DNA of 64,000 nt. Origin: Microbacterium sediminis. Its GTDB lineage: Bacteria; Actinomycetota; Actinomycetes; Actinomycetales; Microbacteriaceae. The notes under the pieces were generated by a model. That model had not been told where the DNA came from, searched no databases, and saw only the letters and a program-made list of their open reading frames with translations. Within the stretch, counting starts at the first letter, position 1; every line of letters begins with the position of its first letter. The position numbers were made by a program, and so were the translations under genes. The DNA lies in NCBI RefSeq assembly GCF_004564075.1, contig NZ_CP038256.1, positions 1,488,001-1,552,000 of the forward strand. Reading direction: 5' to 3'. Below, one piece after another: positions 41,684-51,263 of this stretch.

Positions 41684-42885
41684 CCCGACAGCTGCAGCCG
41701 CAGCGCCAGCACCCGCTCGGCCGCCTGGCGCAGCCGCGCCTCGGGGATCAGCCCCGCGTCGGCGGCCGCCGCGATGCCGTCGGCGAGATCCCCCGCGGTG
41801 GTCCAGTCGGAGCGGACCACCTGCAGCACGAGGTCGGCGCCGGCCGCGACCGCCGCCACCGCGTTGGAGACCGGGTCGGTGTAGCGCTCGTCGCCGCTGG
41901 AGAGCAGCATGCCCAGGTCGTCGGTCACCGTGACGCCGGTGAAGCCGAGATCCTCGCGCAGGATCCGGTACCACTCGGGCGCCAGCGAGGCGGGCTGGTC
42001 GGAGATCTGCGGGTAGGCCAGGTGCCCCATCATGACGAGCGGCGCGCCCGCGTCGATGCCGGCCTGGAACGGCACCGCCGTGGTGGCGAGCCAGTCGTCG
42101 TACGACTGATCCGCGACCGGGATCCCCCAGTGCGAGTCGTCGGCGACCGTGCCGTGCCCCGGGAAGTGCTTGAGCGTCGTGAGCGCGTAGGGAGCCTCGC
42201 CCTCGGTGGCGGCCGTGACGCGCTCGGCGGCGGCCTGGGGGTCGGTGCCGAGCACGCGGGGCGCGATGAACGAGTACGGATCGTCGGTCGCGTCGGCGAC
42301 CACGCCGTAGTTGACGCCGATGCCCGCGCGCGCGACGAGCGCCCCGCGCGCGGCGAAGGCGATCTCGGCCTCGCCCGGGTCCGCAGCGGCGAGGTCGCCG
42401 CCGGCCGCGAAGTCGTCCCACGGCAGCCGCGTGACGGTGCCGCCCTCCTCGTCGACGCCCACGAGCGCGGGCAGCGCCGGGTCGCCGCGCAGCGCGGTCG
42501 TCAGCTCCCGCAGGCGCTCCTCGTCGTACGGCACGTTCGAGCCCATCAGCAGGAAGCCGCCCACGCGCGCCTCCGCCAGGTAGCGCACGGCGGTCGCCGG
42601 GTTCTGCGTGCCGTAGTGCCCCATCACGATCGTGCCGGCCAGCGCGCGGGAGTCCATCTCGGCGGCCAGGGCCTGGGCGCGGGCGGCGATCGTGTCGGGC
42701 TCGGCGGCGACGACGGTGACGGCCTCGTCCTCGGGCGCCGCGGGCGCTGCCGCGGGGGCGGCGGCGTGTGCGGGCGGCGCATCGGCGGCGGTCGCCGGGA
42801 GCGCGCCGGACGCCGTCGCCGCGAGCACGGCGAGCGGGAGGCACAGCGCGAGCGCGCGACGCCCCCGTCCCCCGACTCCGATCAC
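41656..42885 (-). CDS. Secreted glycoside hydrolase family 3 protein (beta-N-acetylhexosaminidase-like)
   Basis: 409 aa with a Sec signal (RGRRALALCLPLAVLAATASG, ~7-28) and an Ala/Pro-rich linker to ~55. The GH3 domain shows LVGVDEEGG (~155), LKHFPGHGTV (~245; the KHFPGHG metal/phosphate-binding loop typical of NagZ-type GH3) and VTDDLGM (~325), with the catalytic Asp. Likely releases GlcNAc from peptidoglycan outside the cell. GTG start at 42885 six bases after TACCCT. Confidence 0.9.
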   Translation of the reverse strand: MIGVGGRGRRALALCLPLAVLAATASGALPATAADAPPAHAAAPAAAPAAPEDEAVTVVAAEPDTIAARAQALAAEMDSRALAGTIVMGHYGTQNPATAVRYLAEARVGGFLLMGSNVPYDEERLRELTTALRGDPALPALVGVDEEGGTVTRLPWDDFAAGGDLAAADPGEAEIAFAARGALVARAGIGVNYGVVADATDDPYSFIAPRVLGTDPQAAAERVTAATEGEAPYALTTLKHFPGHGTVADDSHWGIPVADQSYDDWLATTAVPFQAGIDAGAPLVMMGHLAYPQISDQPASLAPEWYRILREDLGFTGVTVTDDLGMLLSSGDERYTDPVSNAVAAVAAGADLVLQVVRSDWTTAGDLADGIAAAADAGLIPEARLRQAAERVLALRLQLSGQSVAVPVG

Positions 42886-42891
42886 CCCTCC

Positions 42892-42897
42892 AGGGTA
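42892..42897 (-). promoter_or_regulatory. Candidate -10 box of the GH3 gene
   Basis: TACCCT, six bases before the GTG. Confidence 0.45.
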
Positions 42898-42940
42898 CGC
42901 AGTTCGGCCGGCCTTCACCCGAGGGGGCGCGGCGATGGCG

Positions 42941-42946
42941 TAACGT
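42941..42946 (+). promoter_or_regulatory. Candidate -10 box of the Nudix gene
   Basis: TAACGT, eight bases before the GTG at 42955. Confidence 0.35.
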
Positions 42947-42954
42947 CGATCGAC

Positions 42955-43635
42955 GTGACGGAACCGGTGGCATCGGCTCGCGAGCAGCTCCGAGCGCTCG
43001 CCGGCGATCCCGCCTTCGCGCAGCCGTGGGGCGACTTCTCCTTCGGCCGCGACGACCGGCCGGCCGCGGTCCTCGTGCTCTTCGGGGTGCTCGACGCGCG
43101 GCGCGCCGATCGCGACGCGCCGGCCGTCTCGCGCGACCTCGACGTGCTGCTGCTCTCGCGCGCCACGACGCTGCGCAGCCACGCGGGCCAGGTGGCGTTC
43201 CCCGGCGGACGCATCGATCCCGGCGACGCCGGCCCCGTCGAGGCGGCGCTGCGCGAGGCCGTCGAGGAGACGGGGCTCGACCCCACCGGCGTCGAGGTGC
43301 TCGGCACCCTCCCCGAGGTGCCGCTGCCCTACTCGCTGCACCGCGTCACGCCGGTGCTGGGCTGGTGGGCGCGGCCCACGCCGGTGCGCGTGGTCGACGA
43401 GGGCGAGTCGTCGTCGGTGTTCCGCGCGCCCGTCGCCGAGCTGCTGGACCCGGCCAACCGCTACACGACGCGGCTGCGGCGCGATGAGGCGGAGCACCGC
43501 GGTCCCGCCTGGCTGCTGCAGATCGACGGCCAGGAGCGCCTCGTGTGGGGCTTCACGGCGATCATCCTCGACACGCTGTTCACGCGCCTGGGCTGGACGG
43601 AGCCGTGGGACCCGGAGCGCGTCATCGACCTCTGA
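42955..43635 (+). CDS. Nudix hydrolase, CoA pyrophosphatase type
   Basis: 226 aa. Nudix box GGRIDPGDAGPVEAALREAVEETGL spread over ~81-106 with REAxEETG intact; just before it LRSHAGQVAFPGG is the CoA-diphosphatase (YeaB/NUDT7) signature. Expected to cleave CoA and its thioesters to 4'-phosphopantetheine and 3',5'-ADP. Stop codon abuts the convergent fdhD stop with no base between. Confidence 0.9.
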   Translation: MTEPVASAREQLRALAGDPAFAQPWGDFSFGRDDRPAAVLVLFGVLDARRADRDAPAVSRDLDVLLLSRATTLRSHAGQVAFPGGRIDPGDAGPVEAALREAVEETGLDPTGVEVLGTLPEVPLPYSLHRVTPVLGWWARPTPVRVVDEGESSSVFRAPVAELLDPANRYTTRLRRDEAEHRGPAWLLQIDGQERLVWGFTAIILDTLFTRLGWTEPWDPERVIDL

Positions 43636-44487
43636 TCAGCCGGTCACGGGTACCGGGGCGACGACCCGCTCGACGCCCGCGTAGACGTTCAGGTGATCGC
43701 CGCGGACGAAGCCGACCAGCGTGAGCCCGCCCTCCTCGGCGAGCTCGACCGCGAGCGAGGACGGCGCCGAGACGGCCGAGAGCATCGGGATCCCCGCCAT
43801 GAGCGCCTTCTGCACGAGCTCGAAGCTCGCGCGGCCCGACACCTGCAGCACGTGGCGGCGCAGCGGCAGCCGGTCGTTGAGCACCGCCCAGCCGACGACC
43901 TTGTCGACGGCGTTGTGGCGGCCCACGTCCTCGCGCACCACGAGGAGCTCGCCGGTCTCGGCGTCGAACAGCGCGGCCGCGTGCAGCCCGCCCGTCCGGT
44001 CGAACACCTCCTGGCGCTCGCGGAGGGCATCGGGGAAGCCGGCGATCGTGCGCGCGTCGATCGTGAACGCGTCACCGGACACATCGTGCGCCGAGACGGT
44101 GCGCACCGCGTCGATCGAGGCCTTGCCGCACACGCCGCACGAGCTGGTCGTGTAGAAGTTCCGCGTGAGATCGGTGCTCGGAGGCTCTACGCCGGGAGCG
44201 AGCGCCACGTCGAGCACGTTGTACGTGTTCTCCACGCCGCCGGTGCCGGGACCGCCGCAGTGGATCGCGGTGCGGAAGTCCGCCCCCGTGCGCACCACGC
44301 CCTCGGAGACGAGGAAGCCGGCCGCGAGCTCCACGTCGTGCCCCGGCGTGCGCATGGTGACGGCGAGCGGCTGCCCCAGCACGCGGATCTCGAGCGGCTC
44401 CTCGACGGCGAGCGTGTCGGGGCGCCTCGTGGCCCCGTGCCCGAGGGAGATGCGGGTGACGGGACGTCGCTGCGTGATGCGGCCCAT
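43636..44487 (-). CDS. fdhD: Formate dehydrogenase accessory sulfurtransferase FdhD
   Basis: Transfers sulfur to the molybdenum of FdhF-type enzymes. 283 aa; the loop Cys pair [11 protein letters not shown] (~118-128) that carries the persulfide is intact, with [10 protein letters not shown] (~29) and [13 protein letters not shown] (~180) family motifs. Last gene of modABC-moaA-fdhD; its client is probably the FdhF-like enzyme at 53.7-56.0 kb. Confidence 0.95.
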   Translation of the reverse strand: MGRITQRRPVTRISLGHGATRRPDTLAVEEPLEIRVLGQPLAVTMRTPGHDVELAAGFLVSEGVVRTGADFRTAIHCGGPGTGGVENTYNVLDVALAPGVEPPSTDLTRNFYTTSSCGVCGKASIDAVRTVSAHDVSGDAFTIDARTIAGFPDALRERQEVFDRTGGLHAAALFDAETGELLVVREDVGRHNAVDKVVGWAVLNDRLPLRRHVLQVSGRASFELVQKALMAGIPMLSAVSAPSSLAVELAEEGGLTLVGFVRGDHLNVYAGVERVVAPVPVTG

Positions 44488-44508
44488 CTCGCCATCGTAC
44501 GCGCGCGC

Positions 44509-45570
44509 TCAGCCGCCGATCGCGTTCATTCCGCGGGACGGCTGCAGGAAGGACGGATCGTCGATCGCGTGACCGGGCAGCTTGCCGGCCACGCAGGCGC
44601 GCAGCACCCGCTCGATGTCGGTTGCCGATCCGCCGCCGCGCAGCACGGGCACGAGGTCGTACTCGCTGGTGGAGAACAGGCAGTTGCGCAGCTGGCCGTC
44701 GGCCGTCAGGCGCATCCGGTCGCACGCCCCGCAGAACGGCGCCGTCACGGAGGCGATGACGCCGACGGTGTGCGGGCCGCCGTCGAGCCGCCAGGTCTCG
44801 GCGGGCGCGCCGCCGCGGCCGGGCACGGGGTCGAGCCGCCAGCGCCGCGCGAGGGACTCGAGGATCTCCTCGCGCGTGACCATGGCGTCGCGCCGCCAGG
44901 TGTGCCCCGCGTCGAGCGGCATCTGCTCGATGAAGCGCAGTTGCGCGTCGTGCCCGACGGCGAACTCCACCAGGTCGACGAGCTCGTCGTCGTTGACGCC
45001 GCGCATCGCGACGGCGTTGAGCTTGAGGGGACGCAGGCCCGAGGCGGCCGCCGCCGCGACGCCCTCGAGCACGTCGTCGAGCCGATCGCGCCGGGTGAGC
45101 GCGTGGAAGCGATCGCGCCGCAGCGTGTCGAGGGAGATGTTCAGCCGCGCCAGGCCCGCCTCGATCAGCTCGGGCAGCACCCGGCCCAGGCCGATGCCGT
45201 TGGTGGTCATGGCCAGCTGCACGGGACCGTCGGGGCCGGTGATGCGGGCGAGGCGGCGCACGACCTCCGGCAGGTCGCGGCGCAGCAGCGGCTCGCCTCC
45301 CGTGAGCCGGAACGTCGTGACCCCGCAGGCGGCGGCCACGCGCGCGACGGCCTCGATCTCGTCGAGCGTGAGGATGCTCCCGCGCGCCAGCCACTCGTTG
45401 CCCTGCTCGGGCATGCAGTAGGTGCAGCGCAGCGAGCAGCGGTCGGTGAGCGAGACGCGCAGGTCGCGGTGCACGCGCCCGAAGCGGTCGACGAGCGCGC
45501 CGCCCACCGCCGCGTCGTCGACGGCGGGCGCGCTCGGTCGCGGTCCGAGCCGGACCGGGACGGCCGTCAT
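44509..45570 (-). CDS. moaA: GTP 3',8-cyclase MoaA
   Basis: Radical SAM enzyme for the first step of molybdenum cofactor synthesis. 353 aa. N-terminal cluster CSLRCTYCMP (~48-57), LTGGEPLLR, LNISLDTL, and the C-terminal cluster with FCGACDRMRLTADGQLRNCLF (~285). C-terminal GG (NAIGG) as required for activity. ATG at 45570 with AGGAGG. Confidence 0.96.
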   Translation of the reverse strand: MTAVPVRLGPRPSAPAVDDAAVGGALVDRFGRVHRDLRVSLTDRCSLRCTYCMPEQGNEWLARGSILTLDEIEAVARVAAACGVTTFRLTGGEPLLRRDLPEVVRRLARITGPDGPVQLAMTTNGIGLGRVLPELIEAGLARLNISLDTLRRDRFHALTRRDRLDDVLEGVAAAAASGLRPLKLNAVAMRGVNDDELVDLVEFAVGHDAQLRFIEQMPLDAGHTWRRDAMVTREEILESLARRWRLDPVPGRGGAPAETWRLDGGPHTVGVIASVTAPFCGACDRMRLTADGQLRNCLFSTSEYDLVPVLRGGGSATDIERVLRACVAGKLPGHAIDDPSFLQPSRGMNAIGG

Positions 45571-45596
45571 GGGCGCCTCCTGTGCATCGCTCCAGG

Positions 45597-46778
45597 CTAC
45601 GCGGCGGCGGCGGGGTCGGGGCTCGTCTCGGGCTCGCCCGCGCGCGCCGCCCGCACCGGCACGATGCGCACGTCGTGCGATCGCACCGACAGCCGCACCG
45701 GATCGCCGGGCGCCAGGCGCAGCTCCGCGAGCCGATCGGCGGACAGCTCGGCCGCGACGGCGGGGTCGGAGGTCAGCACGCGCGCGCCGGACGGCGTCGC
45801 CTCGAAGCGCACCACGCGCGAGATCCACTCCCCCGGCTCGGGCACGTCGTCGCGCGCCAGGCGCAGGGCGGCCGTCCAGGTCTCCTGCGCGGCGCGCTCG
45901 ATGCGGACGGCGCCGGGCCGGAACAGCGCCGCGACCGCGGTGTCGTCGGCCGCGCCGGTGGGCCAGCGCGCCCCGAGCCGGATGCGCCCCTGGCCGCTCG
46001 GCACGAGGGCCTCGCCGTCGCGCGCGCTGCCGAGCACGCGGTTCAGGCCGGCGATCGTCGCTCCGAACGGCGTCGCCGGCTCCTGGAGCACCTCGCGCAC
46101 GGCGCCCTGCTGCGTGATCCGCCCCTTCTCGAGCAGGATGAGCCGGCGCGCGAGCGCCGCCGCATCGGCGACGTCGTGGGTGACGACGATCGTCGCCACG
46201 CGCGCGGCGGCGAGCTGAGTCTGGAGCATCGCGCGGATGTCGCCGGCCGTCTCCGGATCGAGCGAGGTGAGCGGCTCGTCCAGCAGGAGCGCGCGGGGCG
46301 CCGCGGCGAGGGCGCGCGCGATCGCCACGCGCTGGTGCTGGCCGCCCGAGAGCGTGCGGGGCAGGCGATCGCCGGAGCCGCCCAGGCCCACGTGCCAGAG
46401 CCACTCGTCGGCCTCCGTGCGCGCGTGCGCCCGGTCCAGGCCGCGCACGCGCAGCCCGAAGGCCACGTTGTCGCGCGCGTTCAGGTGAGGGAACAGCCGC
46501 GGGTCCTGGCCGAGCAGGACGACGCCGCGCCGCTGCGGGCGCACGTTGCGCCGGTGCGTCGCCGTGACCCGGCCATCGAACGTGACGGCGCCCGCCGCCA
46601 GGCGCGTCGTGCCGGCGATGGCCTCGAGCAGCGTCGACTTGCCGGCCCCGCTGGGGCCCATGACGGCCAGCACCTCGCCGTGATCGACCGACAGCTCCGC
46701 GTCGAGCGTGAAGCCGCGGCGCCGCACGACGACGTGGGCGTCGATCGCGTTCTCGTCGCGCCCGATCGCAAGGGTCAT
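45597..46778 (-). CDS. modC: Molybdate ABC transporter ATP-binding protein
   Basis: 393 aa. ABC domain: Walker A GPSGAGKST (~41), signature LSGGQHQR (~140), Walker B ALLLDEPLTSLD (~160). C-terminal TOBE/MOP molybdate-binding domain (~265-390; RPGAVRIERAAQETWTAALR and DPVRLSVRSHDVRIVP). ATGA overlap with modB. The protein name rests on context and the MOP-like end. Confidence 0.93.
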   Translation of the reverse strand: MTLAIGRDENAIDAHVVVRRRGFTLDAELSVDHGEVLAVMGPSGAGKSTLLEAIAGTTRLAAGAVTFDGRVTATHRRNVRPQRRGVVLLGQDPRLFPHLNARDNVAFGLRVRGLDRAHARTEADEWLWHVGLGGSGDRLPRTLSGGQHQRVAIARALAAAPRALLLDEPLTSLDPETAGDIRAMLQTQLAAARVATIVVTHDVADAAALARRLILLEKGRITQQGAVREVLQEPATPFGATIAGLNRVLGSARDGEALVPSGQGRIRLGARWPTGAADDTAVAALFRPGAVRIERAAQETWTAALRLARDDVPEPGEWISRVVRFEATPSGARVLTSDPAVAAELSADRLAELRLAPGDPVRLSVRSHDVRIVPVRAARAGEPETSPDPAAAA

Positions 46779-47578
46779 CGCACCGCCCCCGGGCGCCAGG
46801 CGCGCACGAGCAGCAGCACCGCGACGGCGGTGACGAGCAGCAGCAGCGACAGAGCGACCGCGGGACCCTGCGCGAGACCCGAGCCATTGAACGCGGTGTA
46901 GATCGCCAGCGGCATCGTGCGGGTGATGCCGGGGGCGTTGCCGGCGAACAGCGCGGTGGCCCCGAACTCGCCCACGGCCCGCGCGAAGCACAGCACGGTG
47001 CCGGCGACGAGGCCCGGCGCGGCCAACGGCAGGGTGACGCGCCACAGGATGCGCCAGCGGCCGGCGCCGAGCCCGGCCGCGGCGAGCTCGTAGTCGGTGC
47101 CGGTCGAGCGCAGCGAGCCCTCGAGCGCGAGGACGAGGAAGGGCAGCGCGACGAACACCTGCGCGAGGACCACGGCCGTCGTCGTGAACGGGATCTCCAC
47201 GCCCTGGCGGGCCAGCCACTGCCCGACCGGCCCGCTCTGCCCGAACAGGAACAGCAGGGCCACGCCGCCGACCATCGGCGGCAGCACGAGCGGGATGGTC
47301 ACGAGCGCGCGCAGCACCGCCGCGACGGACCGCGCCGATCGCGCGATGAGCACCGCCAGCGGCACGCCCAGGATCAGGCAGATCGCCGTCGCGAGCAGCG
47401 CCGTGCGCACCGACAGCCACAGCGCCTCGAGCGTCTCGGGTGCGGTGATGTCCGCCCACACGGTGTCCCAGCGCACGCGGGCGACCAGCGCCACGAGCGG
47501 CGCGACGAGCAGCACCAGCCCCAGCAGCGCCGGCACCGCGAGCACCCGAGGCAACTGTCCGGCGGCCCGCGTGGTCAT
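46775..47578 (-). CDS. modB: Molybdate ABC transporter permease
   Basis: 267 aa, six helices, with the EAA-type loop ELAAAGLGAGRWRILWRVTLPLAAPG (~175-200) and the ModB/CysT-like CFARAVGEFGATALFAGN. Overlaps modC by 4 bp and follows modA by 39 bp. Confidence 0.94.
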   Translation of the reverse strand: MTTRAAGQLPRVLAVPALLGLVLLVAPLVALVARVRWDTVWADITAPETLEALWLSVRTALLATAICLILGVPLAVLIARSARSVAAVLRALVTIPLVLPPMVGGVALLFLFGQSGPVGQWLARQGVEIPFTTTAVVLAQVFVALPFLVLALEGSLRSTGTDYELAAAGLGAGRWRILWRVTLPLAAPGLVAGTVLCFARAVGEFGATALFAGNAPGITRTMPLAIYTAFNGSGLAQGPAVALSLLLLVTAVAVLLLVRAWRPGAVR

Positions 47579-47617
47579 ATCCTCATCCTGCCGTGAAGCG
47601 CCCCGGCGATGCCACGA

Positions 47618-48361
47618 TCACGGCGCTCCCGGCGCGCCGAACCCGTGGCGGTCGAGGATCCGCTGCCCCTCGGGTCCGCTCACGAACGCCGCGAACGCCG
47701 CGGCGGCGTCGGGCTCGCGGGCGTCGTCGAGCACGGCGATCGGATAGCGGTTGACGATGTCGGCCGCCTCGGGCGGCTCGGTGACCGTCACGTCGCGGCC
47801 GATCGCGTCGGTGCGGTACACGAGCCCCGCGTCGGCGACGCCGGTCTCGACCTTCGTGAGCACGGCCGTGACGTTCTGCTCCTCGCTGGCCGGCACCACC
47901 GCGATCCCGGCCCGCTCCAGCAGCGCGCGCGAGGCCGCGCCGCACGGCACCTCGGGCGCGCAGAGCACCACGTCGAGCGACCGATCGGCAAGGTCCGCGA
48001 GCTCGCCGACCGCGCCGCCGACGGGGGCGACGAGCACCAGCGTGTTCGTGGCGAACACCTCCGCGGGGCCGGCGAGTTCGGCCGCCCGCGTCATCGTCTG
48101 CTCGTCGGCGGTGGCGAGCACATCGGCGTGCGCGCCCTCCTCGAGCTGGGTGACGAGCACGCTCGAGCCGTCGGAGACGATCGGCCGCACGTCGATGTCG
48201 GGCCGCTCCGCCTCGAACGCCCGGGCGATGTCCTCGAACGCGTCGTGCAGCGAGGCGGCGGCGAACACCGTGACGGGCGCGCGCTCCTCGGCCGCCGGCG
48301 CACAGGCCGCCACGAGCGCGAGCGCGAGCATCCCGATCGCTGCCGCCCGCACGCTCCGCAC
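47618..48361 (-). CDS. modA: Molybdate-binding lipoprotein
   Basis: 247 aa; signal peptide with lipobox LVAAC (Cys ~20). ModA pattern: VFAAASLHDAFEDIA (~32-46; ASL is a ligand loop), SDGSSVLVTQLEEGAHADVLATAD (~63-86), and a C-terminal GFGAPG. GTG at 48361 with a CAGGAT box six bases upstream. Divergent from moeB with only 32 bp between, so the promoters face and overlap. Confidence 0.94.
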   Translation of the reverse strand: MRSVRAAAIGMLALALVAACAPAAEERAPVTVFAAASLHDAFEDIARAFEAERPDIDVRPIVSDGSSVLVTQLEEGAHADVLATADEQTMTRAAELAGPAEVFATNTLVLVAPVGGAVGELADLADRSLDVVLCAPEVPCGAASRALLERAGIAVVPASEEQNVTAVLTKVETGVADAGLVYRTDAIGRDVTVTEPPEAADIVNRYPIAVLDDAREPDAAAAFAAFVSGPEGQRILDRHGFGAPGAP

Positions 48362-48367
48362 CCGTCG

Positions 48368-48373
48368 ATCCTG
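48368..48373 (-). promoter_or_regulatory. Candidate -10 box of modA
   Basis: CAGGAT, six bases before the modA GTG; 8 bp from the oppositely oriented moeB -10. Confidence 0.4.
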
Positions 48374-48381
48374 GCACGTCT

Positions 48382-48387
48382 TACGCT
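48382..48387 (+). promoter_or_regulatory. Candidate -10 box of moeB
   Basis: TACGCT exactly six bases before the moeB ATG. Confidence 0.5.
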
Positions 48388-48393
48388 GGTGCC

Positions 48394-49551
48394 ATGCCGT
48401 TCCCGCCCCTCGTCGAGCCCGTCGCCGCGCTCTCCGACGCGGAACGGGCGCGCACCGCCCGTCACCGCGCGCTCGGCGGCTTCGGCGAGCTCGCGCAGCG
48501 CCGCCTCGCCGGGGCCCACGTCGCGCTGGTCGGCGCCGGCGGCCTCGGCTCCCCCGCGATCCTCGCGCTCGCCGCCGCCGGCGTGGGGCGGCTCACGGTG
48601 ATCGACGACGACGCGGTCGAGCTGTCGAACCTGCAGCGGCAGGTGCTGCATCGCGTGGCCGACGTCGGCACGCCCAAGGCCCTCAGCGCCGCGCGCGCCG
48701 CCGCCGAGCTGTCGCCGCAGACCCGCGTCGACGCCGTCCGGGAGCGGCTCCACGCCGGCAACGCGCGCGAGCTGCTGGCCGGAGCCGATCTCGTGCTCGA
48801 CGGATCGGACACGTTCGACACCCGCGTGGCGGTCGCCGCCGCCTGCGAGGACCTCGGCGCGCCGCTGGTGTGGGGCGTGGTGCAGGAGTTCCACGCGCAG
48901 GTGACGGTGTTCTGGTCGCGGCCACCGGCGGGCGCCTCGCCCGTGCGCCTCGGCGACCTGTACCCGTCCGGCAGCGCCGGCGAGGTGCCCACCTGCGCCG
49001 AGGTCGGCGTGCTGGGCGCCCTGTGCCTGCAGGTGGGCGCGCTCATGGCGCAGCAGGCGATCGCACTGATCACCGGCGTCGGCGAGCCGCTGCTCGGGCG
49101 CCTCGTGCTCCTCGACGGCCTGCGCATGACGCAGCGCGAGGTCCCGCTGCGCGCCTCGGCTGCCGATCGCGGCGCGGGCACCGAGCACCCCGCCGTCGCC
49201 GGTCCCCCACCCGCGGCGGGCGAGGAGCCCCGCGCGATCCGGCCGGGCGACCTGCGCGCCGCCCTCGCCACGGCCGACGCTCCCCTGCTCGTCGACGTGC
49301 GCGGCGCCGACGAGCGCGCCACCGACCCCGCGCCCGCCCCGTCGCTGCACGTGCCGCTGGACGCCCTGCTCGCCGATCCCGGCGCCGTCGCCACCGCGGC
49401 GGCCGGGCGCGACATCGTGACGCTGTGCCGGTCGGGCGTGCGCTCGCGCACGGCCGCCCTCGCCCTGCGCGCCGCGGGCGCTCCGGCGGCGACCCTCGCG
49501 GGCGGCATCGACGCGTGGCGCTCCGAGCGCGCGGCCGAGGTGCCCGCGTGA
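48394..49551 (+). CDS. moeB: MoeB-like adenylyltransferase fused to a rhodanese domain (MoeZ type)
   Basis: Activates the C-terminal Gly of MoaD and can supply sulfur. 385 aa: ThiF/E1-like domain with GAGGLGSPA (~48), DDDAVELSNLQRQVLH (~70), Gly-rich and Arg residues in place, and the rhodanese domain from ~290 with active-site TLCRSGVRSR (Cys ~348). The MoeB zinc Cys pairs are mostly missing (only PTCAEVGVLG is seen). ATG at 48394, leaderless. GTGA overlap with moeA. Confidence 0.93.
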   Translation: MPFPPLVEPVAALSDAERARTARHRALGGFGELAQRRLAGAHVALVGAGGLGSPAILALAAAGVGRLTVIDDDAVELSNLQRQVLHRVADVGTPKALSAARAAAELSPQTRVDAVRERLHAGNARELLAGADLVLDGSDTFDTRVAVAAACEDLGAPLVWGVVQEFHAQVTVFWSRPPAGASPVRLGDLYPSGSAGEVPTCAEVGVLGALCLQVGALMAQQAIALITGVGEPLLGRLVLLDGLRMTQREVPLRASAADRGAGTEHPAVAGPPPAAGEEPRAIRPGDLRAALATADAPLLVDVRGADERATDPAPAPSLHVPLDALLADPGAVATAAAGRDIVTLCRSGVRSRTAALALRAAGAPAATLAGGIDAWRSERAAEVPA

Positions 49552-50777
49552 GCCTGCGTTCCGTCGAGGAGCAGCTCGAGGTCGTCCTGGCCGAGGCGGC
49601 GCCGCTGCCCACGATGCGCGTGCCCCTCGAGGCCGCCGCGGGCGCCACCCTGGCCGAGGCGGTCCGGGCCCGCGTGGCGATCCCCGTCTTCGACAACTCG
49701 GCCATGGACGGCTTCGCGGTGCGCTTCGAGGACGTGCGCGCGGCGTCGCCCGAGACGCCGATCACCCTGCGCGTGGTGGCCGATCTGCCCGCCGGCAGCC
49801 CGGACGATCCGCCGCTGGCGGCCGGCGAGGCCGCTCGGATCATGACGGGCGCCGCCGTGCCGACCGCGGCCGACGCGATCGTCCCGTTCGAGGACACCGC
49901 CGGCGGCCTCGAGGACTCGCTGCGCTCCGCCGTGGTCACGCGCGCGCCCCGCGCCCGCGGTGCGCACATCCGCCGCCGCGGCGAGGACCTCTTGCCGGAC
50001 GACATCGTGCTCGAGCCGGGCGTCGCGCTCGGCGGCCTCGCGCTCTCGGCCGCGGCCGCCGCCGGGGTGACGGAGGTGGTCGTGCACCGCCGGCCCCGCG
50101 TGATCGTCGTCTCCACCGGCGCCGAGCTCGCCGCGCCCGGCGCCGAGCTGCGCCGCGGCCAGATCCCCGAGTCCAACTCGGTGCTGCTCGCGTCCCTCGC
50201 CCGCGAGGCGGGGGCCGAGGTGATCTCCGTCGCCACCGTCGACGACGAGCCGCACTCGCTGCGCGCCGTCCTCGACGGCGCGGCCGACGCCGATGTCGTC
50301 CTCACCTCGGGTGGGGTCAGCGCGGGCGCCTACGAGGTGGTGAAGAACGTCCTCGGCGGCCAGATCGCGTTCACGAAGGTCGCGATGCAGCCGGGCAAGC
50401 CGCAGGCCTTCGGCCGGCTGTCCTCCGGGGCCCTGGTCTTCGGCCTGCCGGGCAACCCCGTCAGCGCGGCCGTGTCCTTCGAGGTGTTCGTCCGTCCCGC
50501 CCTGCTGCGCATGCAGGGCCGCACCGAGATCGCCCGCCCGAGGCTGCGGCTCCCCGCCGCCCGGGCGTGGCCGACGCCGCCGGGCCGCCGGCAGTACCTG
50601 CCCGCCGCGGTGGACCGATCCGATCCCTCGCGCTGGACGGTGCGCCCCGCGACGGCCGGCGGGTCCGGATCGCACCTGGCGGGCGGGCTCGGGCGCGCCG
50701 AGGCGCTCGCGGTCGTCCCCGCCGATGTCGAGTCCGTCGCGGTCGGCGACCCGGTCGACGTGCTGCTGCTCACCTGA
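49548..50777 (+). CDS. moeA: Molybdopterin molybdenumtransferase MoeA
   Basis: Inserts molybdate into adenylylated molybdopterin. 409 aa with FDNSAMDGFAVR (~45-56), EGGDLLxxG-type RRRGEDLLPDDIVLEPG (~142), TGAEL, GQIPESNS (~205), and VAMQPGKPQAFG...VFGLPGNPVSA (~280-305). GTG start overlapping moeB. Confidence 0.96.
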   Translation: MSLRSVEEQLEVVLAEAAPLPTMRVPLEAAAGATLAEAVRARVAIPVFDNSAMDGFAVRFEDVRAASPETPITLRVVADLPAGSPDDPPLAAGEAARIMTGAAVPTAADAIVPFEDTAGGLEDSLRSAVVTRAPRARGAHIRRRGEDLLPDDIVLEPGVALGGLALSAAAAAGVTEVVVHRRPRVIVVSTGAELAAPGAELRRGQIPESNSVLLASLAREAGAEVISVATVDDEPHSLRAVLDGAADADVVLTSGGVSAGAYEVVKNVLGGQIAFTKVAMQPGKPQAFGRLSSGALVFGLPGNPVSAAVSFEVFVRPALLRMQGRTEIARPRLRLPAARAWPTPPGRRQYLPAAVDRSDPSRWTVRPATAGGSGSHLAGGLGRAEALAVVPADVESVAVGDPVDVLLLT

Positions 50778-50789
50778 CAAGGAGACCCC

Positions 50790-51263
50790 ATGACCTTCAC
50801 CCACCTCGACGCGGCCGGTCACGCCCGCATGGTCGACGTCACCGAGAAGCAGCCGACGGTGCGGGCGGCCACCGCCCGCGGCCGCGTGCGATGCGCCCCC
50901 GAGACCGTCGCGGCCCTGCGCGACGGCGCCGTGCCGAAGGGCGACGTGCTGGCCGTGGCGCGCATCGCCGGCATCCAGGGCGCCAAGAAGTGCGCCGAGC
51001 TGCTGCCCCTCGCGCATGTGATCGGCGTGCACGGCGCCACGGTGGATCTCACGATCGACGACGACGGCGTCGCCATCGAGGCCACGGTCCGCACGGCCGA
51101 TCGCACGGGCGTCGAGATGGAGGCGCTCACGGCCGTGAGCGTCGCCGGGCTCGCGATCGTCGACATGATCAAGGGCATCGACCGCTCGGCCCTCATGACC
51201 GACATGCGCATCGTGGCCAAGGAGGGCGGGCGCAGCGGCTCGTGGACGCGACCGGGCGAGTGA
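50790..51263 (+). CDS. moaC: Cyclic pyranopterin monophosphate synthase MoaC
   Basis: 157 aa. Second step of cofactor synthesis. Motifs KGDVLAVARIAGIQGAKKCAELLPLAH (~50-75) with the catalytic Lys/His and GVEMEALTAVSVAGLAIVDMIKGID (~108-130). ATG at 50790, AAGGAG upstream; overlaps mobA by GTGA. Confidence 0.97.
   Translation: MTFTHLDAAGHARMVDVTEKQPTVRAATARGRVRCAPETVAALRDGAVPKGDVLAVARIAGIQGAKKCAELLPLAHVIGVHGATVDLTIDDDGVAIEATVRTADRTGVEMEALTAVSVAGLAIVDMIKGIDRSALMTDMRIVAKEGGRSGSWTRPGE

Noticed and set aside
48362..48393. Moco riboswitch between modA and moeB
   Set aside because: Only 32 bp separates the start codons and both genes appear leaderless, so there is no RNA leader to fold.
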